Source of the DNA: Planctomycetota bacterium
GTDB taxonomy: Bacteria > Planctomycetota > Phycisphaerae > Phycisphaerales > UBA1924
Assembly (NCBI GenBank): GCA_017303555.1
Contig: JAFLCN010000002.1
Location: 62,001-126,000, forward strand
Length of the DNA stretch: 64,000 bases
Reading direction: 5' to 3'
A program made the position numbers and the translations under genes. The notes below the pieces were generated by a model, which worked only from the letters and a program-made list of their open reading frames with translations, was not told the DNA's origin and did not search any database. Below, piece by piece: positions 1 to 8,195 of the stretch. Position 1 is the first letter of the stretch. Every line of letters begins with the position of its first letter.

Positions 1-41
1 CTGGAGTTCCCTGTCGGTCCAGCCAGCCAATGAGGACCCGA

Positions 42-1175
42 ATGCCCATCCAGTCTCCCATCGATACCTCAGGTCAACCTGCGTCGGTCGCCTACAAGCG
101 CCCGCGCGGCACGCTGTACCTCGGCGACTCGCTGCACGCCCTCGCTCACGCACCACTCACGAAGTATCGCGGCAAGGTGCAGCTCGTCTTCACGTCGCCT
201 CCGTTTCCGCTTAATCGGAAAAAGAAGTACGGCAACCTGCAAGGCGAGGAGTATGTCGAATGGCTCGCAGCGTACGCACCACGGCTGACCGAGTTCCTGA
301 CCGATGACGGATCGATTGTGATCGAGGTCGGAAACGGCTGGGACGCGGGCCAGCCAACGGTTTCAACACTCGCCATCGAGGCTCTCCTGGCCTTCAAGAA
401 GAAGGCGGGTCTCCATCTCTGCCAGGAATTCATCTGCTTCAATCCGGCACGGCTCCCAAGCCCCGCACAATGGGTGACGATCGAGCGGTGCCGGGTCAAG
501 GACGCGTTCACGCGCGTTTGGTGGATGTCACCAACGCCGCGCCCGAAGGCTGACAACGGCCGCATCTTGACCGAGTACAGCGGTGCAATGCGCAAACTAC
601 TGGAACGCGGCACGTACAACCCAGGTACCCGGCCATCCGAACACCAGATCGGGGAAACCTCGTTCCTCTCCGACAACGGTGGCGCGATCCCGCCAAACGT
701 GCTCATGCCGTCAGCTTGTGCCATTCTGCAGGAGATTTTGGCAGCGGGAAATGAGACGACAGATGTCCTGTCGATCGCCAACACCTCGACAGCTGACCCG
801 TATCAGCGATACTGCCGGGAAAACGACATACCGCAGCATCCTGCCAGAATGCCGATGAAGCTCGTCCAATTCTTTGTGGACTTCCTAACCGAGCCCGGCG
901 ACCTGGTGCTGGATCCGTTCGCTGGGAGCAATTCGACGGGCTTTGTCGCCGACCTGCGCGAGCGCCGATGGGTGGGGATCGAGGCCGACGAGCACTACGC
1001 GCGTACCTCGGAGGAGCGGTTCAAGCAGTACGAGCTGACAGGCGTCAACCCTCTTTTTGGCGAATCGCCTCGATCTGCCGGGAAAAACGGGACCGCAGTA
1101 CGTCCAGGAACGCCTGTAGTTGTTCGATCTCGGCCAGCGGTATCGGGCGCGAGCCGCCGTGCACGCCGCGGGTGA
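42..1175 (+). CDS. DNA methyltransferase, beta class (modification enzyme)
   Basis: Site-specific DNA methyltransferase that would use S-adenosylmethionine to methylate adenine N6 or cytosine N4. The protein is 377 residues. The catalytic motif TSPPF lies near residue 52 and the AdoMet-binding motif DPFAGSNSTG near residue 292; catalytic motif first is the beta-class order. TSPPF is commoner in N4-cytosine enzymes, so that base is favoured but unproven. GAGGA five bases before the ATG at 42 supports this start over the ATG at 30. The last 40 or so residues, after YELTGVNPLFG, are basic and atypical because they are read antisense to the 3' end of the convergent gene (131-base overlap). It is the only plus-strand gene of the putative restriction module and would protect self DNA. 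Confidence 0.85.
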   Translation: MPIQSPIDTSGQPASVAYKRPRGTLYLGDSLHALAHAPLTKYRGKVQLVFTSPPFPLNRKKKYGNLQGEEYVEWLAAYAPRLTEFLTDDGSIVIEVGNGWDAGQPTVSTLAIEALLAFKKKAGLHLCQEFICFNPARLPSPAQWVTIERCRVKDAFTRVWWMSPTPRPKADNGRILTEYSGAMRKLLERGTYNPGTRPSEHQIGETSFLSDNGGAIPPNVLMPSACAILQEILAAGNETTDVLSIANTSTADPYQRYCRENDIPQHPARMPMKLVQFFVDFLTEPGDLVLDPFAGSNSTGFVADLRERRWVGIEADEHYARTSEERFKQYELTGVNPLFGESPRSAGKNGTAVRPGTPVVVRSRPAVSGASRRARRG

Positions 1176-1734
1176 TGTCGGCGCGTTCTGCTTGGGCGCA
1201 CCACTCCTTGGCGCGTCGGACCGCCGTCTCGATGGCCCTCATGCGGTCGTTGAGCTCGTTGGCGGTATTGCGGGAGAGGCCAAGGAACGCGGCCGCACCT
1301 AGCCAGCTCCTCGGCTCATCCTTGTCCTTGAGCCACGCACGAAACGGTGGGCTCTCCACGAACGGCTCGATGGCGACATAGATCGGCCCCGGCGATCTTG
1401 TAGAGGTGACCTCCGCCTCCGGCCCTCGCTGAATGGCGGCGACCTCAGCGGCCCCGAGATCGGTTAACCGGTAGTAGTTGGGCTTGGTCTTCTCGATGAA
1501 GCGCCTCCGCACCGGGTTGTCCTTCTTGCTTTGACCCATGATCTCCATCATCACGCGCTTGTGATCGGGATGGGCCCCCTCAAAGCCGCGCAGCCCGAAG
1601 CGGTTGTTGTCGCGACGCCAGGCCGCGACGGTCAACTCCCACTCGGTAAAGTCGCGTTTGCCTGCGTTGGCCAGATCGGCAGCTGCCAGCAGAATCTCCT
1701 GGGCGGCGGTCCGTCGATTGGTGGGTGCACTCAT
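1045..1734 (-). CDS. Winged-helix-like protein of the restriction module
   Basis: Unrecognised protein of 229 residues. The first 100 residues, with FTEWELTVAAW (about 29-39), a basic stretch and KPNYYRLTDLG (about 84-94), have the look of a winged-helix DNA-binding domain; the rest is helical and charged with no motif I recognise. The ATG at 1734 overlaps the stop of the GHKL ATPase gene by four bases (ATGA), so the two are almost certainly co-translated. A longer in-frame extension upstream to 2247 is Arg-rich and out of frame with the ATPase gene, so it was rejected. The 3' end overlaps the methyltransferase gene. A role in DNA targeting or regulation of the module is an inference from the fold guess and the coupling. 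Confidence 0.7.
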   Translation of the reverse strand: MSAPTNRRTAAQEILLAAADLANAGKRDFTEWELTVAAWRRDNNRFGLRGFEGAHPDHKRVMMEIMGQSKKDNPVRRRFIEKTKPNYYRLTDLGAAEVAAIQRGPEAEVTSTRSPGPIYVAIEPFVESPPFRAWLKDKDEPRSWLGAAAFLGLSRNTANELNDRMRAIETAVRRAKEWCAQAERADITRGVHGGSRPIPLAEIEQLQAFLDVLRSRFSRQIEAIRQKEG

Positions 1735-4103
1735 GCCGGTCGGCCTCCTGCTTCGGCGATCGCCTCGGCGATCTTGTACGCGTCCTCGATGAACGGCGCA
1801 CACTCGGTCTCCGCGGTGGCGAACCGCTCGCGGAACTGCACTTCGGTCAGCGGTGTTTCTCGAGCCTGCTCGAAGACCCACAGCCGCTTCAGGATCTCGA
1901 AGCACTTCATGGCGATGAACTGGTAGTACGTCTCGGTCGCGATCCCCGCCATGCCCTTGCGTCCGCCACGGCCCCGGCGAGCCTGGATCGACTCCCTGCT
2001 GTCGGGATTGATGAAGATCACATTCTCGAACGCGGGATCGAAGTCGATGATGGTGGGCAGGTGCTCGGACGGCATGATGGTGCGCTGCTCGAGCGGGTAG
2101 TGGTCCATCCCCGGCACCGAGGTGCCGCACAAGAGGATCAACGGGATCTCGCCGCCCGCGTCGCCGCCAGTGCCGCGCCGCGGCGGAACGCGCTCGGTAC
2201 CAACCCGTGCGGGCGCCGACACGGTATCGATCTGGTTGACCCCCCACCGGACGCGCAGGGTTGCCGTGCCCTCGCGTGTCCCCGCGATGTAGACGCCGTT
2301 GCGGCTGATGCGCCCCATGCCGATCTCGTCAACCGACGCGTCGTGAAGCAGGTCGTCTCGAGGGCCTGCATCAGCCGTGTAAGTCACCTTGATCGGGAGG
2401 TGCTCTCCCTGCAGCAGCACGCGGTCTGGGATGCCGGTGATGCTCGCGCCGGTGCAGTGCACACTCTCGACGGCCACGGGGTTCGACTTGACGCCGCCAT
2501 CCTCGGACTCGAACCACACCGTGGTAGTCCCGGCACCCTTCGCCGTCGCTTGGTGTGAACCGTCGATGTTGACCAGATCAAAACGGTCCACCTTGACGAC
2601 CAGTTTCGGAGATGGCACCGGCCTCAGCTCTCCGGCGGCGGTCTGCTCAAACGCCTTGACGCGCAGCGGCACGGTCGCGCCGACCGCAATGGCGATCGAG
2701 GCGGCCTTTCCTTCCAGCTCGATGACGTTGACAACCTCGCCCCTTGGTGGGGGCGGCGGCGGCGGTGGCTTGATGCCACCAGGTCCGTCGCCCGTCTGGC
2801 CCTTCCCGGCGCCCTGGTCGCCGCGGTCCCGTTCGCTCAGGAACTCCCGCATCAGGTCGCGGAGCTTGTTCAAGCTCTGATTGACCTTGTCGCGGTCCTC
2901 GGCACGGTGCTCCTTCGCCGTGGCCTGCTGGATCTTGTCCGCGAGCTCCTTGACGCGATCGGCGGTCCACGCCTCGAGAGCTCGGACGAGCGGCGTGTCG
3001 TTGAGGGACTTCCGATCGGCTCCCGCGAGGTGCTCGCCTTCGAGCGACGGCACGCGCAGCTCACCGAAGACGAAGCCCGACGATGCGCCAGGGCTGAGGT
3101 CGGCGACGCTCCACAGCCCGACTACGTTCCGGCTGTTCCGCACCCGGATGAGGTGCAGCGGCCGCATGTCCTCCGTGCGCAGCGACTTCGCGCTGGTGCG
3201 GAGGGTGAGCACGCGCGACCGTTCGTCGCCCGCGCCGGTGCTGATCTTCTCGTTGGTGTGCGGGTCGGCCACCTCGTCGGGCACGGGGATGGCGATGGGA
3301 TCAACAAAGCCCGGGAGTGGCTCCGGGTACTCAACCTTGGCGGGCGCGCCGCCGATCACTTGGCCGTCGACCACGAACCACACGGCGCACGACTCAAGTG
3401 AGAGCGCCGCCTGGGGATGGGTCTCCACGGCGCGCCGCAGCTCCGCGACCGAGCGCCGCACCGTCTCGTCCCGCGCCCTGGTCCAATCCGTGACTCCATT
3501 GACCTGCGCGATCGTGTAGGAGTCTCGCGCCTTGTAGGCTGCGCGCGCCTGCTCGGGGAGCTGCTCGAACTTCAGCCCCAAGGCAGACAGGGCCTGGTCA
3601 AACTGCTCTCGGACCGACGCGACGCGCTGGTCCTCGACGGGCTTGCCGCCCTCGACGGCGATGCCCGGCTTGAAGCGCGTCCGGTCGCTCTCATTCTCGT
3701 ACCCCATCCGGGTGCGCCGGCCGTTGTGACACGACTCGAACGAAGAGTCAGTGCTCGAACCCAGGACCATGAACGCCTTGCCGCCATTCCCGTGGCCGCC
3801 CTCGATGTCCGAGGCCTTGTCCCGGGCGTTCGCGGTCGGATCCGACCACGTCTCCCAGCGCTTGAACTGGTCGGCGGTGGCCCCGGCGAAGTCGATGACG
3901 CCGATCAACTTCTCCGCCGTGTTCGCCACGACGACGATCGTTCGAAGCGCCGGATCGACGATCCCCAAGCGGCTGTACTGGTCCTTGGCGTTCTTGATGA
4001 GCTCCGGGAGCCCGTCCTTCACACCGCGGAACCTCGACAGGAGCTGCATCAAGGTGTGCGGCACGTCGATCGGAATGCGCTCACGGAACTGGAACTTTGC
4101 CAT
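1731..4103 (-). CDS. GHKL (MORC/MutL/HSP90-type) ATPase with Ig-like domains
   Basis: Predicted ATP-driven clamp or remodelling protein of 790 residues. The GHKL ATPase domain occupies about residues 10-240: N-box ELIKNAKDQ (34-42), a degenerate DxGxG box DFAGA (71-75) and the lid motif GGHGNGGKAF (102-111). A helical, charged stretch (about 370-425) may be a coiled coil. A run of eight prolines (446-453) leads into two beta-rich repeats (about 458-545 and 546-635) resembling bacterial Ig-like (BIG2) domains, then a C-terminal domain (about 650-780) of unknown type. No signal peptide is seen, so the Ig-like domains would be cytoplasmic. Prokaryotic MORC/MutL-like ATPases are known from predicted restriction operons, and the neighbouring methyltransferase and nuclease-like gene fit that role. 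An alternative is an unrelated HSP90-like chaperone. Confidence 0.8.
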   Translation of the reverse strand: MAKFQFRERIPIDVPHTLMQLLSRFRGVKDGLPELIKNAKDQYSRLGIVDPALRTIVVVANTAEKLIGVIDFAGATADQFKRWETWSDPTANARDKASDIEGGHGNGGKAFMVLGSSTDSSFESCHNGRRTRMGYENESDRTRFKPGIAVEGGKPVEDQRVASVREQFDQALSALGLKFEQLPEQARAAYKARDSYTIAQVNGVTDWTRARDETVRRSVAELRRAVETHPQAALSLESCAVWFVVDGQVIGGAPAKVEYPEPLPGFVDPIAIPVPDEVADPHTNEKISTGAGDERSRVLTLRTSAKSLRTEDMRPLHLIRVRNSRNVVGLWSVADLSPGASSGFVFGELRVPSLEGEHLAGADRKSLNDTPLVRALEAWTADRVKELADKIQQATAKEHRAEDRDKVNQSLNKLRDLMREFLSERDRGDQGAGKGQTGDGPGGIKPPPPPPPPRGEVVNVIELEGKAASIAIAVGATVPLRVKAFEQTAAGELRPVPSPKLVVKVDRFDLVNIDGSHQATAKGAGTTTVWFESEDGGVKSNPVAVESVHCTGASITGIPDRVLLQGEHLPIKVTYTADAGPRDDLLHDASVDEIGMGRISRNGVYIAGTREGTATLRVRWGVNQIDTVSAPARVGTERVPPRRGTGGDAGGEIPLILLCGTSVPGMDHYPLEQRTIMPSEHLPTIIDFDPAFENVIFINPDSRESIQARRGRGGRKGMAGIATETYYQFIAMKCFEILKRLWVFEQARETPLTEVQFRERFATAETECAPFIEDAYKIAEAIAEAGGRPA

Positions 4104-4130
4104 TGATGGGTCTCTGGTTCGATGTGCTGG

Positions 4131-4760
4131 TTAGCGCTGCGGCAGTGACTGCCATGCTGTCTCTATAGATGATGCAAATGTCTGCGGCCGGACGACGGTG
4201 TAGCCCTGTCGCCCATGCTGAATGACCATGCCGGCCCACTTCAGCCATGAAACGACCGCGTATATCTGGTAGCTCGGAATAGGCTCGGCACCCTTTGTGC
4301 CGGCGAGCGCCTTGGGAATCTCCTCCATCGCGAAGCGGTGCCCAGACTTGCCGCGAGACGCAACCGCCGCCACAACCGCGTCAACTCCTGCCTTGGGCAC
4401 CCGATGCTCGTACGGCCCTTTCTCGCGCGGCGACCAACCGAGCTTCACGAGATCCTGCTTCTCGCGGAGGAACTGCGGGTACTCCGTCTTCTTGGTTCTT
4501 CCTGCGCTTTTGTGTGGTCGCTCGGGGATGGTGTCAACGTCGACATGAGGGGTCGCAGCAGCCCCAATCGATGATGACTCCGTCGGCCCAGTTGGAAGCA
4601 CCGCCCCCCATCGCGCCGCCAAGGCTGCAATCTCTTTGGCGAGGGGAGCAAGGACCTCGAGCTCGTCGAATCTTCCTTCGGACGCCGCCTCAGCAATCTC
4701 ACGGCGGGCTGCCCCGTCGAGATCGGCGATCATCAACCTGAGCCGGCGCTCGGCGCTCAT
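4131..4760 (-). CDS. Conserved-looking unknown with C-terminal winged helix
   Basis: Unrecognised protein of 209 residues. The N-terminal half is helical and Ala/Glu-rich with a probably disordered linker (about 60-85). The C-terminal 90 residues, ending in a segment with YQIYAVVSWLKWAGMVIQ, resemble a winged-helix fold. It starts at 4760 directly behind a TATAGT box, so its mRNA may be leaderless, and lies 27 bases upstream of the GHKL ATPase gene, with which it probably forms one transcript. DNA recognition or autoregulation through the palindrome over its promoter is a plausible inference, not shown by sequence alone. Confidence 0.65.
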   Translation of the reverse strand: MSAERRLRLMIADLDGAARREIAEAASEGRFDELEVLAPLAKEIAALAARWGAVLPTGPTESSSIGAAATPHVDVDTIPERPHKSAGRTKKTEYPQFLREKQDLVKLGWSPREKGPYEHRVPKAGVDAVVAAVASRGKSGHRFAMEEIPKALAGTKGAEPIPSYQIYAVVSWLKWAGMVIQHGRQGYTVVRPQTFASSIETAWQSLPQR

Positions 4761-4763
4761 ACA

Positions 4764-4795
4764 CGTAGACTATACCTACGACATAACTAGATCAA
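4764..4795 (-). promoter_or_regulatory. Promoter with overlapping palindromic operator
   Basis: On the minus strand TTGATC (4790-4795) and TATAGT (4769-4774) are separated by 15 bases, slightly short. The -10 box sits inside an inverted repeat, CGTAG (4764-4768), seven bases, CTACG (4776-4780). The ATG at 4760 is only eight bases past the -10 box, implying a leaderless or nearly leaderless transcript for the 4760-1045 gene set. A palindrome over the -10 is the usual position for a repressor site. Confidence 0.5.
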
Positions 4796-4912
4796 TCGGG
4801 CGGCTGATGTTTTCCGGGGCTCGATTCGGACGGTTGTTGTTTGGGTCTCGTGGGCTCTCACGTGCCCCTTCGGCGTCCAGCCCGCGTTGTGCGGCAACGC
4901 GCGGCGTTGACG

Positions 4913-6271
4913 CTAAGCCCACGCATACTCCAGGTGCTTCTGCCAAAGCACTGAGTCAATGCCTTCGCGGATGGCATAGGCACACGCAAGCATCAGCGCG
5001 TGCTCGTGGAAGATCCTCTCGTTGCGGACCAGCTCCCGAATGGCGGGCTCGCCGTACGGCTGTTCCGCGAGCACTGCGATGTGCGAGATGTCGTTTGCCT
5101 TGTCTTGACCGATCTGTTCCGAAGCGACCAGAATGTATCGCGACGGCACGATCCCGGTGCGCGTGCGTTCGCGGGCCGCGCCAAACACCGCCCGGATGCG
5201 TTGCTCAAAGAGGCTATTGGCGTACTCGGCGAGCGCCCTTATGCTCGGCGTCTTCGCGTTGGTGCGACACCATGTCAGCCATCCGTCATGGCCGACGGTG
5301 ATTGGCACAAATGGCCTGATCGCGTCCGCCGCGGCGGCGCAGGCCGCACGCTCCTGCATCCACTCTTCGTATGCATTGCCGCGCCGCTGATCGGCTGGCA
5401 GGTGGGCGACGATGCGCTGCCACTCATGGCGAGTCACGTCGGGGAACGTGCGAGCTACGGTTGGGCAGTGCTTTAGCCCGGTCGAGTCCTTTCGTGGCCG
5501 GCCCGCGGCGAAGAACTCAGACTGCTTACCCATGGGCGGCGCCGGCTTGACATAGGTCACGCCATCGATGTCGAACTGCGTGTCGATGACCGGTCCCTTG
5601 AGGGTGTCGGCGGGCATCTCGCCGCACACAACTTTGGTCATGAATCGCTCCGCAAAGGCACTCCACTCGCGACGGAACGCCTCGTACGACTTGAAAGGAC
5701 GAGCCACGTTGATCGGCACATAGTCGATCGGCCACAGGAAGTAGCTGTCGAATGTGTCGCTGTAGAAGTAGCAGCCCGCGACGATCACGCCATCAATCTC
5801 CTGGGTGTCCTGCCTCGCTCGATGGGCGACCATCCTGAGCAGGGCCTGGTGATCCAGGGCGGTGTAACCGTTGTTGATGACCAGCAGCACCGACGAGCTC
5901 GTTGATGGGCGTTCGGCTCGTGACTGCTTGAGCTGCTTGCTCGCCTTTGAAACAGCAGACTTGATTGGGCCTTCGAGAATCCGGTCGTAGTCGCGCTGTG
6001 CGTCTTCAGGCAGAGCGGCACGATCAAGAACGATGACTGGTCGGTCCGGCTGGTGCAACCGGAACAATGTGGCGAGTTTGGCTTGCCGCTCGGGCTTGGC
6101 CAGCCCCTCGTCGTCGAGTGACTTGAGTTCGACGAGTGCCTCCGAGATCAGGTAATCGGCACCGGGTCGGTCGCGGGCATCGGCGTTCGGGTGTGCCCGC
6201 GCTCCGCCAACCGCCTTGACGATCTCGTCAAAGTCCGCTTCCGTCAGAGGGCGAACGCGGAAATGCTCCAC
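4913..6271 (-). CDS. Putative restriction endonuclease, PD-(D/E)XK type
   Basis: Protein of 452 residues. Near the N-terminus it carries a PGAD stretch (36-39) followed by VELKSL (47-52), giving D39, E48 and K50 in the spacing of a PD-(D/E)XK nuclease core, which would cleave phosphodiester bonds with a divalent metal. The remaining 400 residues show no domain I can name. The GTG at 6271 was chosen because the recognisable sequence starts there and the longer frame upstream to 6796 is unlike protein. No good ribosome-binding site is seen. It is the first minus-strand gene of the module and lies 152 bases upstream of the next one, so read-through is possible but the downstream genes also have a promoter. 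Nuclease activity is inferred from the three-residue signature. Confidence 0.65.
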   Translation of the reverse strand: MEHFRVRPLTEADFDEIVKAVGGARAHPNADARDRPGADYLISEALVELKSLDDEGLAKPERQAKLATLFRLHQPDRPVIVLDRAALPEDAQRDYDRILEGPIKSAVSKASKQLKQSRAERPSTSSSVLLVINNGYTALDHQALLRMVAHRARQDTQEIDGVIVAGCYFYSDTFDSYFLWPIDYVPINVARPFKSYEAFRREWSAFAERFMTKVVCGEMPADTLKGPVIDTQFDIDGVTYVKPAPPMGKQSEFFAAGRPRKDSTGLKHCPTVARTFPDVTRHEWQRIVAHLPADQRRGNAYEEWMQERAACAAAADAIRPFVPITVGHDGWLTWCRTNAKTPSIRALAEYANSLFEQRIRAVFGAARERTRTGIVPSRYILVASEQIGQDKANDISHIAVLAEQPYGEPAIRELVRNERIFHEHALMLACAYAIREGIDSVLWQKHLEYAWA

Positions 6272-6419
6272 GGGAAATCGTATCGGAGTGGCGTTCGAGC
6301 GCCACAATCTTGCTCGTAATCCCAAATTCCGCGCACACGTGTCGCTCCGATCGCATAAATAGCCAGTAGAGGACCATGCACGCCACGGCGATGACCAGAA
6401 TCTGCCCAAACTGTCCCAT
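6228..6419 (-). CDS. Possible small membrane protein, doubtful
   Basis: A 63-residue open frame starts with MGQFGQ and continues straight into one hydrophobic helix (ILVIAVACMVLYWLFM), then a charged tail. It overlaps the start of the nuclease-like gene by 44 bases in another frame. A single-helix protein just upstream of a defence gene would be interesting, but there is no ribosome-binding site and the frame could be chance. A GTG at 6443 would extend it by eight residues. Confidence 0.25.
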   Translation of the reverse strand: MGQFGQILVIAVACMVLYWLFMRSERHVCAEFGITSKIVALERHSDTISRGAFPRSPSDGSGL

Positions 6420-6819
6420 TGCGTCGTCAACCGGCCCGCGCACGGGCGAGATGACCTATGGCGACAACGCGCAACAAGTCGGCAGCTTCGACAGAGGGGT
6501 ACAGGGGCAGACCACGACAGGAGACGACGCCCATCCCAGAAGCCGCGCGACAGTTTTCCGGCGGCGCGCAGATATAGAGGTTCCCGTGTGGAGCACCGAT
6601 TCACAGCAAGTAGCAGCAAGTCTCCGCCACTCCGCGTGCCAAATCGCGTAGATGGGTAAGGGTGCTCCCCACCTGACCACGCATCGACCCAACCACCGAC
6701 CGATCCAGCAATCCAGCCACCCATCTGCCCGCCGCGGCGCACTGTGCGTTCGCGGCTCCGGTCGTCCTGCGCTATGACGGCGCTTTGGGTGTGCACTCAT
6801 GGATGAGATCAGGAATCGG
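6420..6819. other. Intergenic region between defence module and element core
   Basis: No convincing gene is seen. This is the divergent space between the minus-strand nuclease-like gene and the plus-strand AlpA-type gene, so promoters for both directions are expected, but I could not pick a convincing -35/-10 pair. The long frames crossing it are repetitive in Gly, Trp and Arg and look non-coding. A stretch near 6690-6730 has a locally repetitive CCANCC pattern. Confidence 0.5.
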
Positions 6820-7020
6820 ATGGCCGACATCGCAGTGGTCAGCGTCCGCGAGGTGGCCGAACTCTTGGGCGTCAATCCCCGCACCGTCTGGCGGATGGCC
6901 CAGACGGGAGACATCCCTGCGCCGATCAGGCTGAGCGAGCGGGTCGTCCGCTGGCGGCTTTCCGACCTCCGCGAGCACCTCGACCGCAAGGCCGCGGGCG
7001 CGAGCGGGGTGGGCCGATGA
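6820..7020 (+). CDS. AlpA/MerR-type helix-turn-helix regulator (excisionase-like)
   Basis: Small DNA-binding protein of 66 residues, of the type used by integrative elements as excisionase or activator. VSVREVAELLGVNPRTVWRM (about 7-26) is a helix-turn-helix of the AlpA/MerR kind, followed by RWRLSDLREHLD, the usual strand and helix that place a C-terminal wing. AGGA five bases before the ATG at 6820 supports this start; the ATG at 6799 adds seven residues and lacks such a site. Its stop overlaps the start of the ATPase gene by four bases (ATGA). It is the first gene of a five-gene overlapping cassette and its neighbour is an integrase, so a role in excision control is likely. Confidence 0.8.
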   Translation: MADIAVVSVREVAELLGVNPRTVWRMAQTGDIPAPIRLSERVVRWRLSDLREHLDRKAAGASGVGR

Positions 7021-8195
7021 GTTCAGGTAGCGACAAGAACGGCACGCCGACCGAGGCAGAGTTGCCCGGTCCCGTGCTGCGGTGCCTCGCGGATGTCGAG
7101 CCGCGCGAGGTGCAGTGGCTGTGGCCCGGACGCGTGCCGCTGGGCCGCATTTCGCTGTTGGTTGGCCGGCCAGGGGAGGGAAAGAGCTTCCTGACCACGG
7201 ATATGACGGCACGGGTCTCGACCGGGCGCACCTGGCCCGACGGCAGTGCGTGCCCCGCGGGCTCGGTGATCCTGGTGTCGGCCGAGGATGATCCGCATGA
7301 CACGATCCGTCCGAGGCTCGATGCGCATGGTGCCGACGTCCGGCGCGTCCATCTGCTGGCCACGGTGCGCCGGCGCGGCGAGGGCGGTCGGCTCGTCGAG
7401 GCCATGTTCACGCTCGAGGACCTGCCGGCCCTGACGGAGGCGCTCGAGCGACAACCCGACTGCCGCCTGATCGTCATCGATCCCATCGGCAGTTTCATCG
7501 GCGGCGGGACCGACTCTCACCGGGACAACGAGGTTCGCGCTGTGCTCGCCCCTGTGGCGCAGTTGGCGGAGCGGTACGGCCCGGCGGTGCTGATCGTGGC
7601 ACACCGGCGCAAGAGCGCGGGCACCATCGCTGACGATCTGGCCATCGGCAGCAGGGCGTTTACAGGCATCGCCCGGGCCGTCTGGCATCTCACACGCGAC
7701 ACCGACGACAAGCGGCGGAGGCTCCTGCTGAGCGGCAAGAACAACCTCGCGCCCGAAGGCACCGGCCTGGCGTTCGATATTGGCGGCATCCCGCCGGCGA
7801 TCCAGTGGGAGCCGAGCCCGGTGAACATGCGCGCCGACGACGCTCTCGCCGCCGAATGCGAGGGCAGTGACGATGGGGGCGCACTCGCCGAAGCCACGGA
7901 CTTCCTGCGAGCGGAACTGGCCCACGGCCGCAAGACCGGCACGGAAGTGAAGGCGGCGGCGAAGTCAGCCGGGATCAGCAACCGCACCCTCGATCGGGCT
8001 CGCGCCCGCCTCGGAGTTGTTGCCGCGCCGGACGGCTATCGCGGGCCGTGGACATGGGGGTTGCCAAACCACACCTCGCCAGACTCTGCCAACACCGCCA
8101 AAGTCTCAACCTTGGCGAACTCTGCCGGGATTGGCGAAGTCTGGCCCACCGCTGACCGTGAAGCACGCTCGCCAGAGGGAGGACGCCCATGCTGA
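7017..8195 (+). CDS. RepA-like AAA/RecA-fold ATPase
   Basis: Predicted ATPase of 392 residues related to the plasmid RepA/RecA-fold helicases found on mobile elements. Walker A is GRPGEGKS (50-57), Walker B is LIVIDP (151-156), and an acidic motif SAEDD (88-92) lies between them. A C-terminal segment (about 285-335, TGTEVKAAAKSAGISNRTLD) looks like a winged-helix, suggesting DNA binding. GGGGTGG precedes the ATG at 7017, which overlaps the previous stop. Such proteins are usually encoded with an AlpA-type regulator and integrase on planctomycete and proteobacterial islands; a role in element replication or copy control is inferred. Confidence 0.8.
   Translation: MSSGSDKNGTPTEAELPGPVLRCLADVEPREVQWLWPGRVPLGRISLLVGRPGEGKSFLTTDMTARVSTGRTWPDGSACPAGSVILVSAEDDPHDTIRPRLDAHGADVRRVHLLATVRRRGEGGRLVEAMFTLEDLPALTEALERQPDCRLIVIDPIGSFIGGGTDSHRDNEVRAVLAPVAQLAERYGPAVLIVAHRRKSAGTIADDLAIGSRAFTGIARAVWHLTRDTDDKRRRLLLSGKNNLAPEGTGLAFDIGGIPPAIQWEPSPVNMRADDALAAECEGSDDGGALAEATDFLRAELAHGRKTGTEVKAAAKSAGISNRTLDRARARLGVVAAPDGYRGPWTWGLPNHTSPDSANTAKVSTLANSAGIGEVWPTADREARSPEGGRPC

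Noticed and set aside
1731..4103. GHKL protein as DNA gyrase B, MutL or histidine kinase
   Set aside because: There is no TOPRIM, MutL C-terminal or histidine-phosphorylation domain, and the downstream Ig-like and proline-rich parts do not fit.
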